Below are positions 12,017 through 18,298 of a stretch of DNA of 20,527 bases, one piece after another. Numbering within the stretch: the stretch's first letter is position 1; each line of letters starts with the position of its first letter. The stretch comes from Zeimonas sp964481165 (GTDB lineage: Bacteria > Pseudomonadota > Gammaproteobacteria > Burkholderiales > Burkholderiaceae_E). The position numbers and the translations under genes were made by a program. The notes under the pieces are model-generated. The model made no database searches. It was not told the origin of the DNA and saw only the letters and a list, made by a program, of their open reading frames with translations. The DNA is taken from contig CAYZYC010000038.1 in NCBI GenBank assembly GCA_964481165.1, forward strand, positions 1 to 20,527, given 5' to 3'.

Positions 12017-13063
12017 ATGAGCAATGCCGCATTGAAGGCGGTCACGACCGGCACCGCCGTCGCCGAAATGAAGCCGAAGGAGAAGATCGCGCACCTGCTG
12101 AATCAGCGCCGCGGCGAGATCGCGAAGATGCTGCCGAAGCACCTGAACGCCGAGCGACTGCTCAAGGTGGCGCAGATCGCCGCCACGACGACGCCGGCGC
12201 TGGCCGAGTGCGACATTCCCTCGCTCATCGGCGCAATCGGACAGTGCGCGCAGATGGGCCTCGAGCCGAACACCGTGCTCGGGCACGCCTACCTCGTGCC
12301 GTTCAACACGAAGCGCAAGGACGCGCAGGGTCGCGAGCGCTGGGTCAAGAGCGTGCAGGTCGTCATCGGCTACAAGGGATTGATCGACCTGGCGCGCCGC
12401 TCCGGGCAGATCGTGAGCATCGCCGCGCACGAGGTCTGCGAGAACGATCACTTCGAGCTCGTGTACGGCCTCGACGAGCGGCTGAATCACACGCCCGCAA
12501 TGGGCGAGCGCGGCAACATCATCGGCTTCTACGCGGTCGCCAAACTCGTCGGCGGCGGGCACGCCTTCGAGTTCATGAGCTTGCATCAGGTGCGCGAGAT
12601 CATGGCCGCCACGCAGAGCAAGGGGAAGTACGGCCCGTGGCTCGACCACTTCACCGAAATGGGCCGCAAGACCGTCATCCGGCGCCTGGCGAAGTACCTG
12701 CCGCTGTCGGTCGAGTTCCAAACGGCGGTGGCGCTCGACGGCATGGCCGCGGCCGACAAGGACCAGCAGTTCGACACGATCGACGGTGAGTTCACGATCA
12801 TCGGTGAGCACGGCGATCCCGAGCCGCCGCCCGCAGACGACGCCGCCGAGCAGGCCGCGAGCCCCGAGCAGGCGACGCAGGGCGAGTCGGACGCCGCGCC
12901 ACGCATCACCTTCGCGCAGCTCGTCGAGCGCATGCAGCAGGCGAAGAGCCTCGAGGCTATCGACGAGCTCGGCGACCTCATCCAGACGCTGCCCGCCGAC
13001 CAGCAGCCCGACGCGAGCAACGAGTTCGGACGGCTGCGCAAGGCGCTCAAGGCGAAGGAATAG
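12017..13063 (+). CDS. recT: RecT-family single-strand annealing protein
   Basis: 348 aa. It coats and anneals complementary single strands during phage recombination, working with the exonuclease encoded just before. Visible RecT signature: IGAIGQCAQMGLEPNTVLGHAYL (residues 71-93), VQVVIGYKGLIDLARRSGQI (113-132), GFYAVAKLVGGGHAFEFMS (170-188) and SKGKYGPWLDHFTEMGRKTV (201-220, followed by IRRLAKYLPLS). Residues 265-295 are an acidic Pro/Ala linker. A C-terminal tail follows (QLVERMQQAKSLEAIDELGD) that may contact the host single-strand-binding protein or the exonuclease. GAAGGAG lies 9 nt upstream of the ATG. Large open frames on both strands across this gene are shadows. Confidence 0.93.
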   Translation: MSNAALKAVTTGTAVAEMKPKEKIAHLLNQRRGEIAKMLPKHLNAERLLKVAQIAATTTPALAECDIPSLIGAIGQCAQMGLEPNTVLGHAYLVPFNTKRKDAQGRERWVKSVQVVIGYKGLIDLARRSGQIVSIAAHEVCENDHFELVYGLDERLNHTPAMGERGNIIGFYAVAKLVGGGHAFEFMSLHQVREIMAATQSKGKYGPWLDHFTEMGRKTVIRRLAKYLPLSVEFQTAVALDGMAAADKDQQFDTIDGEFTIIGEHGDPEPPPADDAAEQAASPEQATQGESDAAPRITFAQLVERMQQAKSLEAIDELGDLIQTLPADQQPDASNEFGRLRKALKAKE

Positions 13064-13114
13064 ATCGCCGCCCGGAACGCCGCGGGATCCTCCTCCGATG
13101 GGCAGGCGTGACTT

Positions 13115-13134
13115 GCGGGTGGAGAGTAACCCGC
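13115..13134 (+). other. Short hairpin before the HNH gene
   Basis: GCGGGT / ACCCGC around an 8-nt loop GGAGAGTA, in the 78-bp gap after recT. There is no T tract, so it is not a clear terminator. It may moderate translation of the next gene, because the only purine-rich sequence near the ATG at 13142 lies in the loop. Confidence 0.35.
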
Positions 13135-13141
13135 GCCCTAC

Positions 13142-13729
13142 ATGGAATCGATCGGGATGAAGGTCTGCACGAAGTGCGGTCTCGCGAAACCGCGATCCGA
13201 GTTTCAGAAGAACCCGAGCATGCGTGATGGGCTGCGGTCCGACTGCAAGGCGTGCGCTGCGCTCCGGTTCGCCCGCTACTACGGCGAGCGCGCGGCCGAG
13301 CTCAACACGGCCCGGAAGAGGCGGCTTCGCGCGATGACCGAAGAGGAGCGCGCAATGTTCAACCAACAGAGACAGCGCGACGTCGAAGTGCAGCGCGCGC
13401 GATACCTGCTGAACGCCGAGCAGGAACGAGCGCGCAGCCGAGCGCACTACGCGAAGCCGGAAGTGAAGAGGCGGCACGCAGAGGCGACCGCGCGCCGACG
13501 GGCTCTCGGCCCGAAGAAGTTCAAGGCGCGCAACGCCGTGAAGAAGGCCGTTCTCCGCGGTTCGATTCGCCCGCTCCCGTGCTTCGTTTGCGGAGAGGCG
13601 GCGGAAGCGCACCACCCGGACTACGACCGGCCGCTCGACGTCGTATGGCTCTGCCGGGCGCATCACCGACAGGCGCACATGCTGGTCGTGCGTCGTCGCG
13701 TTTCGACACCAACAACGAGGAACCGATGA
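13142..13729 (+). CDS. Zinc-finger / HNH-like phage protein
   Basis: 195 aa. N-terminal zinc knuckle CTKCG (residues 9-13) with CKAC (35-38), a long basic helical middle (50-130), and a C-terminal HNH-like module CFVCGEAAEAHHPDY (147-161) ... VVWLCRAHHRQAH (167-179). This double-Cys/His arrangement is common in phage-encoded HNH-like proteins in recombination regions. Nuclease activity is uncertain because the usual catalytic Asn-His arrangement is not obvious. ATG at 13142 or 13157 could start it. The end overlaps the next gene (ATGA). Confidence 0.75.
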   Translation: MESIGMKVCTKCGLAKPRSEFQKNPSMRDGLRSDCKACAALRFARYYGERAAELNTARKRRLRAMTEEERAMFNQQRQRDVEVQRARYLLNAEQERARSRAHYAKPEVKRRHAEATARRRALGPKKFKARNAVKKAVLRGSIRPLPCFVCGEAAEAHHPDYDRPLDVVWLCRAHHRQAHMLVVRRRVSTPTTRNR

Positions 13730-13953
13730 AACGAGTCTACCGAGTGATCTCCGCCCGCACCGGCGACGAATGGCTCGTCCGCGCGCACAACCAGGCGCAG
13801 GCGATCCGCCATGTCGTGAAGAGCGAGTACCGCGCGGCCGTTGCTTCCCAAGAGACGCTCATAGAGCTTCTGACCGCCGGCGCGAAGGTGCTCGACACCG
13901 ACGACGAGCCGGAGCTCGATCTCGACGACGAGCGGAGCGAGGCGACGGCGTGA
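13726..13953 (+). CDS. Small hypothetical protein with acidic tail (75 aa)
   Basis: 75 aa. Residues 1-35 are MKRVYRVISARTGDEWLVRA followed by HNQAQAIRHVVKS, a strand-strand-helix layout resembling small phage proteins that modify or mimic host factors. The tail DTDDEPELDLDDERSE is strongly acidic and could mimic DNA or contact a basic partner. GAGG is 5 nt before the ATG. Overlaps on both sides (ATGA, GTGA). Not recognised. Confidence 0.68.
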   Translation: MKRVYRVISARTGDEWLVRAHNQAQAIRHVVKSEYRAAVASQETLIELLTAGAKVLDTDDEPELDLDDERSEATA

Positions 13954-14321
13954 CGTTCCACGTTCCGGACAAGTGGCGCATCCGCTCCGGGCGGCTCGCG
14001 TCGGATGACTCCTTCGGGAACAACGGCGCGTTCTTCGTGCCCGGCGTGCGCGGCGGCCCGGTGCTCGCGGTCATTGCCAGCGACGGCGACGGCTGGGAGC
14101 ACGTGTCCGTGAGCACGCCGACGCGCTGCCCGACGTGGGACGAGATGTGCCGCGTCAAGGCGCTCTTCTGGGACGACGAGGACTGCGTGCTGCAGTACCA
14201 CCCGCCGAAGAGCGACTACGTGAACTTCCATCCGTTCTGCCTGCACCTGTGGCGGCCGATCGGCACCGAGATCCTGCGCCCGCCGGCAGCGCTCGTCGGT
14301 GGCATCCCCGTACCTGCCTGA
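13950..14321 (+). CDS. DUF7694-like phage protein
   Basis: 123 aa from a GTG in a GTGA overlap. Conserved-looking core: FGNNGAFFVPG, VLAVIASDGDGWEHVSVS, RCPTWDEMCRVKALFWDDED, then VLQYHPPKSDYVNFHPFCLH and LWRP. These blocks match a phage protein family that I remember as DUF7694; its biochemical role is unknown. Frequently found in the early region of siphophages beside recombination genes. The family name is from memory and should be checked with a profile. Confidence 0.78.
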   Translation: MTFHVPDKWRIRSGRLASDDSFGNNGAFFVPGVRGGPVLAVIASDGDGWEHVSVSTPTRCPTWDEMCRVKALFWDDEDCVLQYHPPKSDYVNFHPFCLHLWRPIGTEILRPPAALVGGIPVPA

Positions 14322-14341
14322 CCCCACCCCCAGGAGCCCAC

Positions 14342-14863
14342 ATGCTCGAGTTCGATCGCATCACCGCCAGCATCCGCAGCGTCAACCTGCGCGCGGAGAA
14401 GCACGGCCCGGAGGAAGTGCCGGCCTGCGACCTCAAGATCGAGACGGACCAGCCGAACAGCGTGCTCGCGTTCTTCGGATCGCAGTTGCTCGATTCGCTG
14501 TACTGGCGCGCCGAGACGACCGAGGCGCCCGCGCAGGCCGAGCTCGACAACGTCGAGCCCATCGCCGAGAAGCCGAACCTGCGCTGCCCGAAGCTCGTCG
14601 GCCCCTTCGGCATCGCCTACGAGGGCGTCGGCTACACGCTGCGCATCGAGTGGGGCATCGACGACTCGACCGAGATCGCGATCTACGACGCGCGGATCAA
14701 CGCGATCACGATCGACCCGAAGGAAGGCGGCAGCGTCACGATCAAGCTGCGCGCGCAATTCGAAGTGGACGAGAAACTCGCCGGGCGCCTGGGCGTGATG
14801 ATCGGGCGCCAGGTGACGATGAGCGTCGAGCCGCCGGCGAAGGAAGAGAGGCTCGCGGCATGA
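14342..14863 (+). CDS. Conserved recombination-module protein of unknown function (173 aa)
   Basis: 173 aa. AGGAG is 5 nt before the ATG. Largely beta-rich: MLEFDRITASIRSVNLRAEK, VPACDLKIETDQPNSVLAFF, GYTLRIEWGIDDSTEIAIYD, and TIDPKEGGSVTIKLRAQFEV, ending in TMSVEPPAKE. Similar proteins accompany RecT/exonuclease or Red-like genes in many proteobacterial phages. The all-beta character plus place next to recT would suit a single-strand DNA-binding or recombination accessory role, but no OB-fold motif can be proven by eye. Confidence 0.75.
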   Translation: MLEFDRITASIRSVNLRAEKHGPEEVPACDLKIETDQPNSVLAFFGSQLLDSLYWRAETTEAPAQAELDNVEPIAEKPNLRCPKLVGPFGIAYEGVGYTLRIEWGIDDSTEIAIYDARINAITIDPKEGGSVTIKLRAQFEVDEKLAGRLGVMIGRQVTMSVEPPAKEERLAA

Positions 14864-14961
14864 CCCACATCGCCATCAGCATCGCCGCCGACGACTGGCC
14901 GTGGATCATCGGCGCGCTGTTCCTCGCGATCGTGCTGCTGGCGTGGAGGGCAGTGCGATGA
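14860..14961 (+). CDS. 33-aa membrane peptide
   Basis: 33 aa: MTHIAISIAADDWPWIIGAL then FLAIVLLAWRAVR. One span, residues 12-29, with two acidic residues before it and two arginines after it. Start overlaps the previous stop (ATGA) and the stop overlaps the J-domain start (ATGA). Fourth tiny membrane peptide of the window. Unknown function; support is the coupling and the clear span. Confidence 0.55.
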   Translation: MTHIAISIAADDWPWIIGALFLAIVLLAWRAVR

Positions 14962-15536
14962 GCGAGCCGATCACCGCGCACCCGCTCTGCTGGCCGCCGA
15001 CGATCCCGCGCCGCAAGCAGCAGCGCGAGCGCGGGTCGTTCAAGACGACGCTGGCCGGCGCGCTGCGCAACGTCGATGACTCGCTGCGCCGCTTCGGCAA
15101 CGACAGCGGATCGCCGATCAAGGACCTGGTGCTTTCGTCGAACGTCACGCTCGGCGTCGAGAGGCCGGCCGACCCGGGCGTGGCAGCCTGGTTCACCTGG
15201 GATCTCCAGCAGGTCTGCATCCCGGTCGACCGCTACGACACCCCGGCGGCAAACCTCCAGGCGATCCACCACATCGTCGAAGCGCGCCGCGTTGAGCTGC
15301 GCCACGGGACGCTCGCGCTCGTGCGCGCGTCGTTCCACGGGCTCAAGGCGCTTCCGGCGCCGACCGGTAGCGACTGGTGGACCGTACTCGGCTGCGAGCA
15401 GACGTCTACGCTCGAGCAGGCGCGGGAGGCATACCGGCGCGCGGCGAGCGCGGCGCACCCGGACCGCGGCGGCAGCGACGATCGCATGGCAGAAGTGAAC
15501 CGCGCCTGGGAGCAAGCGCAGGAGGCGGCACGGTGA
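14958..15536 (+). CDS. Phage J-domain (DnaJ-like) protein
   Basis: 192 aa. Residues 1-130 have no family I recognise (strand-rich, FTWDLQQVCIPVDRY). Residues 139-190 are a J domain: DWWTVLGCEQTS, helix LEQAREAYRRAASAA, the obligatory HPD at 167-169 followed by RGGSDD, then helix RMAEVNRAWEQAQEA. J domains stimulate the ATPase of DnaK (Hsp70). In lambda, DnaJ/DnaK free the DnaB helicase from P at the origin. A phage J protein could serve that step or another remodelling step. Both ends overlap neighbours. Confidence 0.82.
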   Translation: MSEPITAHPLCWPPTIPRRKQQRERGSFKTTLAGALRNVDDSLRRFGNDSGSPIKDLVLSSNVTLGVERPADPGVAAWFTWDLQQVCIPVDRYDTPAANLQAIHHIVEARRVELRHGTLALVRASFHGLKALPAPTGSDWWTVLGCEQTSTLEQAREAYRRAASAAHPDRGGSDDRMAEVNRAWEQAQEAAR

Positions 15537-16162
15537 AACGCATCTACCTCAGCGGCCCCATGTCGGGCATCGCCGAGTTCAACTTCCCCACGTTCAACGC
15601 CGAAGCGGCGCGGCTACGCGCGGCCGGCTTCGAAGTGGTGAACCCGGTCGACATCAATGCCGATCCCGCGAAGTCGTGGCACGACTGCCTGCGCGCGGAT
15701 CTCGCGGCGATGCTCGACTGCGACACGATCGCACTGCTGCACGGCTGGGAGGGTTCGGCGGGCGCCCAGCTCGAGGTGCACCTCGCGCACCGGATCGGCA
15801 TGAAGATCGTGATGGCGGCCGACCTGCCGAAGCGCTCGACCTTCGACCTGGTCGCGCACATCCGGCGCGCGAAGGCCTTCAGCGAGCGCACGTTCGGACC
15901 CGGCGCGCGAACCGCCGGCGTCGTGGCGCACATCCGCAAAGAGCTCGTCGAGATCGAGGCCGCGCCCGCCGACCTGAGCGAGTGGATCGACGTCGTGATC
16001 CTCGCGCTCGACGGCGCATGGCGCGCCGGCTACAGCGCCGAGCACATCGTCGAGGCGCTCGCGGCGAAGCAGGCCAAGAACGAGGCGCGGAAGTGGCCCG
16101 ACTGGCGCACGGCGCCGGCCGATGGGCCCATCGAGCACGTTCGCGACGAGGCGCGCGGCTGA
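15533..16162 (+). CDS. Fusion of DUF4406 and DUF550 (MazG-like dNTP pyrophosphohydrolase)
   Basis: 209 aa from a GTG with GGAGG 7 nt upstream (GTGA overlap). Residues 1-97 match DUF4406, related to nucleoside 2-deoxyribosyltransferases: IYLSGPMSG, then FPTFNAEAARLRAAGFEVVN and CDTIALLHGWEGSAGAQLE. Residues 104-192 match DUF550 / dATP-dGTP pyrophosphohydrolase: FDLVAHIRRAKAFSERTFGP, then the metal-binding helices RKELVEIEAAP (E137, E140, E142) and EWIDVVILALDGAWRAGY (E150, D153). It would act on the nucleotide pool; the substrate is unknown. The two domains are often separate proteins. Confidence 0.82.
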   Translation: MKRIYLSGPMSGIAEFNFPTFNAEAARLRAAGFEVVNPVDINADPAKSWHDCLRADLAAMLDCDTIALLHGWEGSAGAQLEVHLAHRIGMKIVMAADLPKRSTFDLVAHIRRAKAFSERTFGPGARTAGVVAHIRKELVEIEAAPADLSEWIDVVILALDGAWRAGYSAEHIVEALAAKQAKNEARKWPDWRTAPADGPIEHVRDEARG

Positions 16163-16164
16163 CC

Positions 16165-16380
16165 ATGAACCCCGCGTTGCGCGAGAACGACGAGCAGGCC
16201 GAGCGCAAACGCGCCGGCCGCCAGGTGCGTCCGATCGTCGTCCAGTCCGTCGGAAAACCGGAAGCGGTATCCTCGCTGGCCCGGCTGCTCCTCGCCCGCA
16301 GGCAGCGGCCGACCGTCGAGCTGGTGACCGATGAGCAACCGAGCAGCCGTCTACCTGCGATCGAGCAAGGACCGCAGTGA
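16165..16380 (+). CDS. Small basic protein overlapping the integrase gene (excision-factor candidate)
   Basis: 71 aa: MNPALRENDEQAERKRAGRQ, then VRPIVVQSVGKPEAVSSLAR and LLLARRQRPTVELVTDEQPS. It is basic and helix-rich and begins 2 nt after the previous stop. Its last 50 nt overlap the start of the serine integrase in another frame. Serine integrases need a phage-encoded directionality factor for excision, often small, unrelated between phages and encoded close by, so this is a candidate by position only. The Shine-Dalgarno is poor. Confidence 0.5.
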   Translation: MNPALRENDEQAERKRAGRQVRPIVVQSVGKPEAVSSLARLLLARRQRPTVELVTDEQPSSRLPAIEQGPQ

Positions 16381-17908
16381 TGTGTCGATCGACGCGCAGC
16401 GCCGCGCGCTGCACGAGCTCGCGTCGACCCGCAATCTCGTCATCGTCGCCGAGTACGCCGACGCCGTAGAGTCCGGCAAGGACGACGATCGCCCCGCCTT
16501 CCAGCGCCTGCTGCGCGACTTGAAAGCGCCGGGCCGCCCGTGGGAGCACATCCTCGCGCTCGACACTGCGCGCATCGCGCGGCGCCAGATGCTCGCGCTC
16601 ATCTTCGAGCAGGAATGCGAGCGCGCCGGCGTGAAGCTCACCTTCCGCGCGGTGCCCGACGCCGACCCGATCACGATGACGCTGCTCAAGTCCATCCTGC
16701 GCGCGATGGACGAATGGCACTCGCTCACGAGCCGGCAGAAGGGCCTCGCCGGCATGGCCGAGAACGTGCGGCAGGGATGGCGCGCCGGCGGCCGAGCGCC
16801 CCGCGGCTATCGGCTCGAGTACCACGCGACCGGCGCCATCCGGGACGGCGCGCCGGTGATGAAGTCCCGGCTCGTTCCCGACGAGATCGCGCACCAGGTC
16901 ACGGCGTATCTGCGCGCGCGCGCCACCGGCGAAATGCGCGGGCAGATCCTCGCGCGCCTGGGGCTCGACTGGCAGGCGTCGTCGTTGAACGGGATGGAGT
17001 GGCAGGCGCTGACCTACGCCGGGCACACCGTCTGGAACATGCACGCCGAGCGCGAGGGCGGGTCGAGCAAGACCGGAACGAAGCGACGGCCGCGCAGCGA
17101 ATGGATGATTCAGCGCGATACGCACGAGGCGCTCATTACCGACGACGAGGCCGAGGCGATCCTCGCGCAGCTCGAGCGCCAGCGCGCGACCTTCACCCGG
17201 CAGGACGCGGGCAGCTACCTGCTCACTGGGCTCCTGCAGACGCCGGAGGGCGCCGCGTGGGCGGGCGACAGTGGCGGCTTCTATCGCGTCGCGAAGGGCC
17301 CGCGCGTGGCCGCGTACCGCGTCGACGAGGCAGTGCTCGCGCGCATGTTCGACGACCTGGACGATGAGCTCACCGCGGCGAAGGTGGCGCGCGCGATGCG
17401 CGATGCGCTGGCCGAGCCGGTCGACGGCAGGACGATCGCCGGGCTCGAGAAGCGCGTCGCCGGGCTATCGCATCAGATCGGGCGCACCGTCGACCTGGCG
17501 GGCCGAATGGACGACCCGGCGCCGGTGCTGCGCCGAGTGGCCGAGCTCGAGGCCGAGCGCGCGGGCGTGGTCGAGCGACTCGATCTCCTGCGGCGCCAGC
17601 AGGCAGCAGCTCAGGAAGTGGAGACGATCGGCCCGGCAGAGGTGCGCGCAGCGCTCAAGACGCTACGGCAGGAAATGGAAGACGCGGAGGATCGGGCTTC
17701 GCTGCGCCCGGTGCTGGCCGAGCTCGTGGAGAAGATCGAGCTCGATCCGACGACGCTGGATTGCCGGCTGCACTACCGGCTAACCGGGGTATCTCTGGCG
17801 TCCCGTAGGGGTTCGGAAATGTCCCCGGTTTCGTGGGCAGCCCGCGTGATCGTACTACCGAAGCGGCGCAAGGGCGAATCCCGACGAGGAATCCGAATCG
17901 CGGCGTAG
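16331..17908 (+). CDS. Large serine recombinase (phage integrase)
   Basis: 525 aa. Catalyses integration between attP and attB through a phosphoserine link. Residues 1-140 are the resolvase-type catalytic domain: AVYLRSSKDRSDVSIDAQ (R10, nucleophile S12), SGKDDDRPAFQRLLRDL (48-64), DTARIARR (D78, R81, R84). Residues 150-290 are the recombinase domain (GWRAGGRAPRGYRLEY, LNGMEWQALTYAGHTVWNMH). At 295-340, where a zinc ribbon is expected (SYLLTGLLQTPEGAAWAG, then YRV), the cysteines are absent. Residues 375-440 form a coiled coil, followed by a basic C-terminus. The ATG has a weak Shine-Dalgarno and is likely coupled to the overlapping gene. Confidence 0.9.
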   Translation: MSNRAAVYLRSSKDRSDVSIDAQRRALHELASTRNLVIVAEYADAVESGKDDDRPAFQRLLRDLKAPGRPWEHILALDTARIARRQMLALIFEQECERAGVKLTFRAVPDADPITMTLLKSILRAMDEWHSLTSRQKGLAGMAENVRQGWRAGGRAPRGYRLEYHATGAIRDGAPVMKSRLVPDEIAHQVTAYLRARATGEMRGQILARLGLDWQASSLNGMEWQALTYAGHTVWNMHAEREGGSSKTGTKRRPRSEWMIQRDTHEALITDDEAEAILAQLERQRATFTRQDAGSYLLTGLLQTPEGAAWAGDSGGFYRVAKGPRVAAYRVDEAVLARMFDDLDDELTAAKVARAMRDALAEPVDGRTIAGLEKRVAGLSHQIGRTVDLAGRMDDPAPVLRRVAELEAERAGVVERLDLLRRQQAAAQEVETIGPAEVRAALKTLRQEMEDAEDRASLRPVLAELVEKIELDPTTLDCRLHYRLTGVSLASRRGSEMSPVSWAARVIVLPKRRKGESRRGIRIAA

Positions 17909-17994
17909 GAGCGCGCGAAGGCGCCCCGCCGCACCTACCCCTTACCGCCCCGCCGATCGCCGCGCCTGCGCCCGCGTCGCGAGCCGACGCCCAC
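17909..17994. other. Gap between integrase and convergent late operon; predicted attP region
   Basis: 86 bp, no gene. It holds the direct repeat CGCCCCGCCG at 17922-17931 and 17946-17955 around ACCTACCCCTTAC. Serine integrases use about 50-bp attP sites usually next to the int gene, and this is the only non-coding DNA between int and the late genes. A crossover core cannot be named without the integrated form. No terminator hairpin with a T tract is seen between the two convergent operons. Confidence 0.4.
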
Positions 17995-18066
17995 CTACAG
18001 CACAAACGCCACGCAGCGCGACAGCCACCACGCCCACCAGTCGAGCAGCGCGTCGATCAGCTGCAT
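17995..18066 (-). CDS. Possible 23-aa membrane peptide
   Basis: MQLIDALLDWWAWWLSRCVA plus FVL: a Trp-rich hydrophobic peptide, last in the late operon, overlapping the end of the lipoprotein gene by 10 nt. No Shine-Dalgarno. It may be real, as tiny membrane peptides recur in this phage, or chance. Reported with low confidence. Confidence 0.3.
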   Translation of the reverse strand: MQLIDALLDWWAWWLSRCVAFVL

Positions 18067-18296
18067 GACAGCGGCAGCCGCACGACCTGGTCGGCGCTGA
18101 TCGAAGCGATGTAGTACGCACCCTGATAGCAGACGACGCGCATGTCGGTGGGAAACACCGGCTTCGCCGCGGCGGGCGCGGCCATCGGCGCAGGCGCCGC
18201 GCATGCAGTCAGGAAGAGCACGAGCGCCGCGATCGCGATCGTCACGGCGAGCGTCCACAGGAGCGGGCGAAACGGATTGTCGTCAGGCTGCTGCAT
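18057..18296 (-). CDS. Small lipoprotein in the lysis region (possible outer-membrane spanin)
   Basis: 79 aa. Residues 11-31 are hydrophobic (PLLWTLAVTIAIAALVLFL), followed by the lipobox LTAC (29-32), so Cys32 should carry the lipid. The mature part is short and Ala/Pro-rich (CAAPAPMAAPAAAKPVFP), then VVCYQGAYYIASISADQVVR. Phage Rz1-type spanins are short, proline-rich lipoproteins, but the usual overlapping inner-membrane partner is not visible here. An alternative is a lysogenic or envelope lipoprotein. Two bases separate it from the dehydrogenase-like gene. Confidence 0.65.
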   Translation of the reverse strand: MQQPDDNPFRPLLWTLAVTIAIAALVLFLTACAAPAPMAAPAAAKPVFPTDMRVVCYQGAYYIASISADQVVRLPLSCS

Positions 18297-18298
18297 GG

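Noticed and set aside
11450..13063. 537-residue plus-strand frame that ends in recT
   Set aside because: Its first ~190 residues are the exonuclease gene read in the wrong frame. The recT start at 12017 has a Shine-Dalgarno and matches family length.
11831..13678. 615-residue open frame on the minus strand
   Set aside because: It lies antisense to the exonuclease end, recT and the HNH gene, is dominated by Arg/Leu/Val/His from the GC-rich third positions and has no family motifs. It is a shadow of well-supported genes.
15614..17125. 503-residue minus-strand open frame across the nucleotide-enzyme and integrase genes
   Set aside because: Antisense to two genes with clear domains; repetitive Arg/Ala/Val composition and no ribosome binding site or coupling.
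17909..18060. tRNA gene as integration target near int
   Set aside because: No cloverleaf, T-loop (GGTTCGA) or CCA end can be found; serine integrases do not need a tRNA site.
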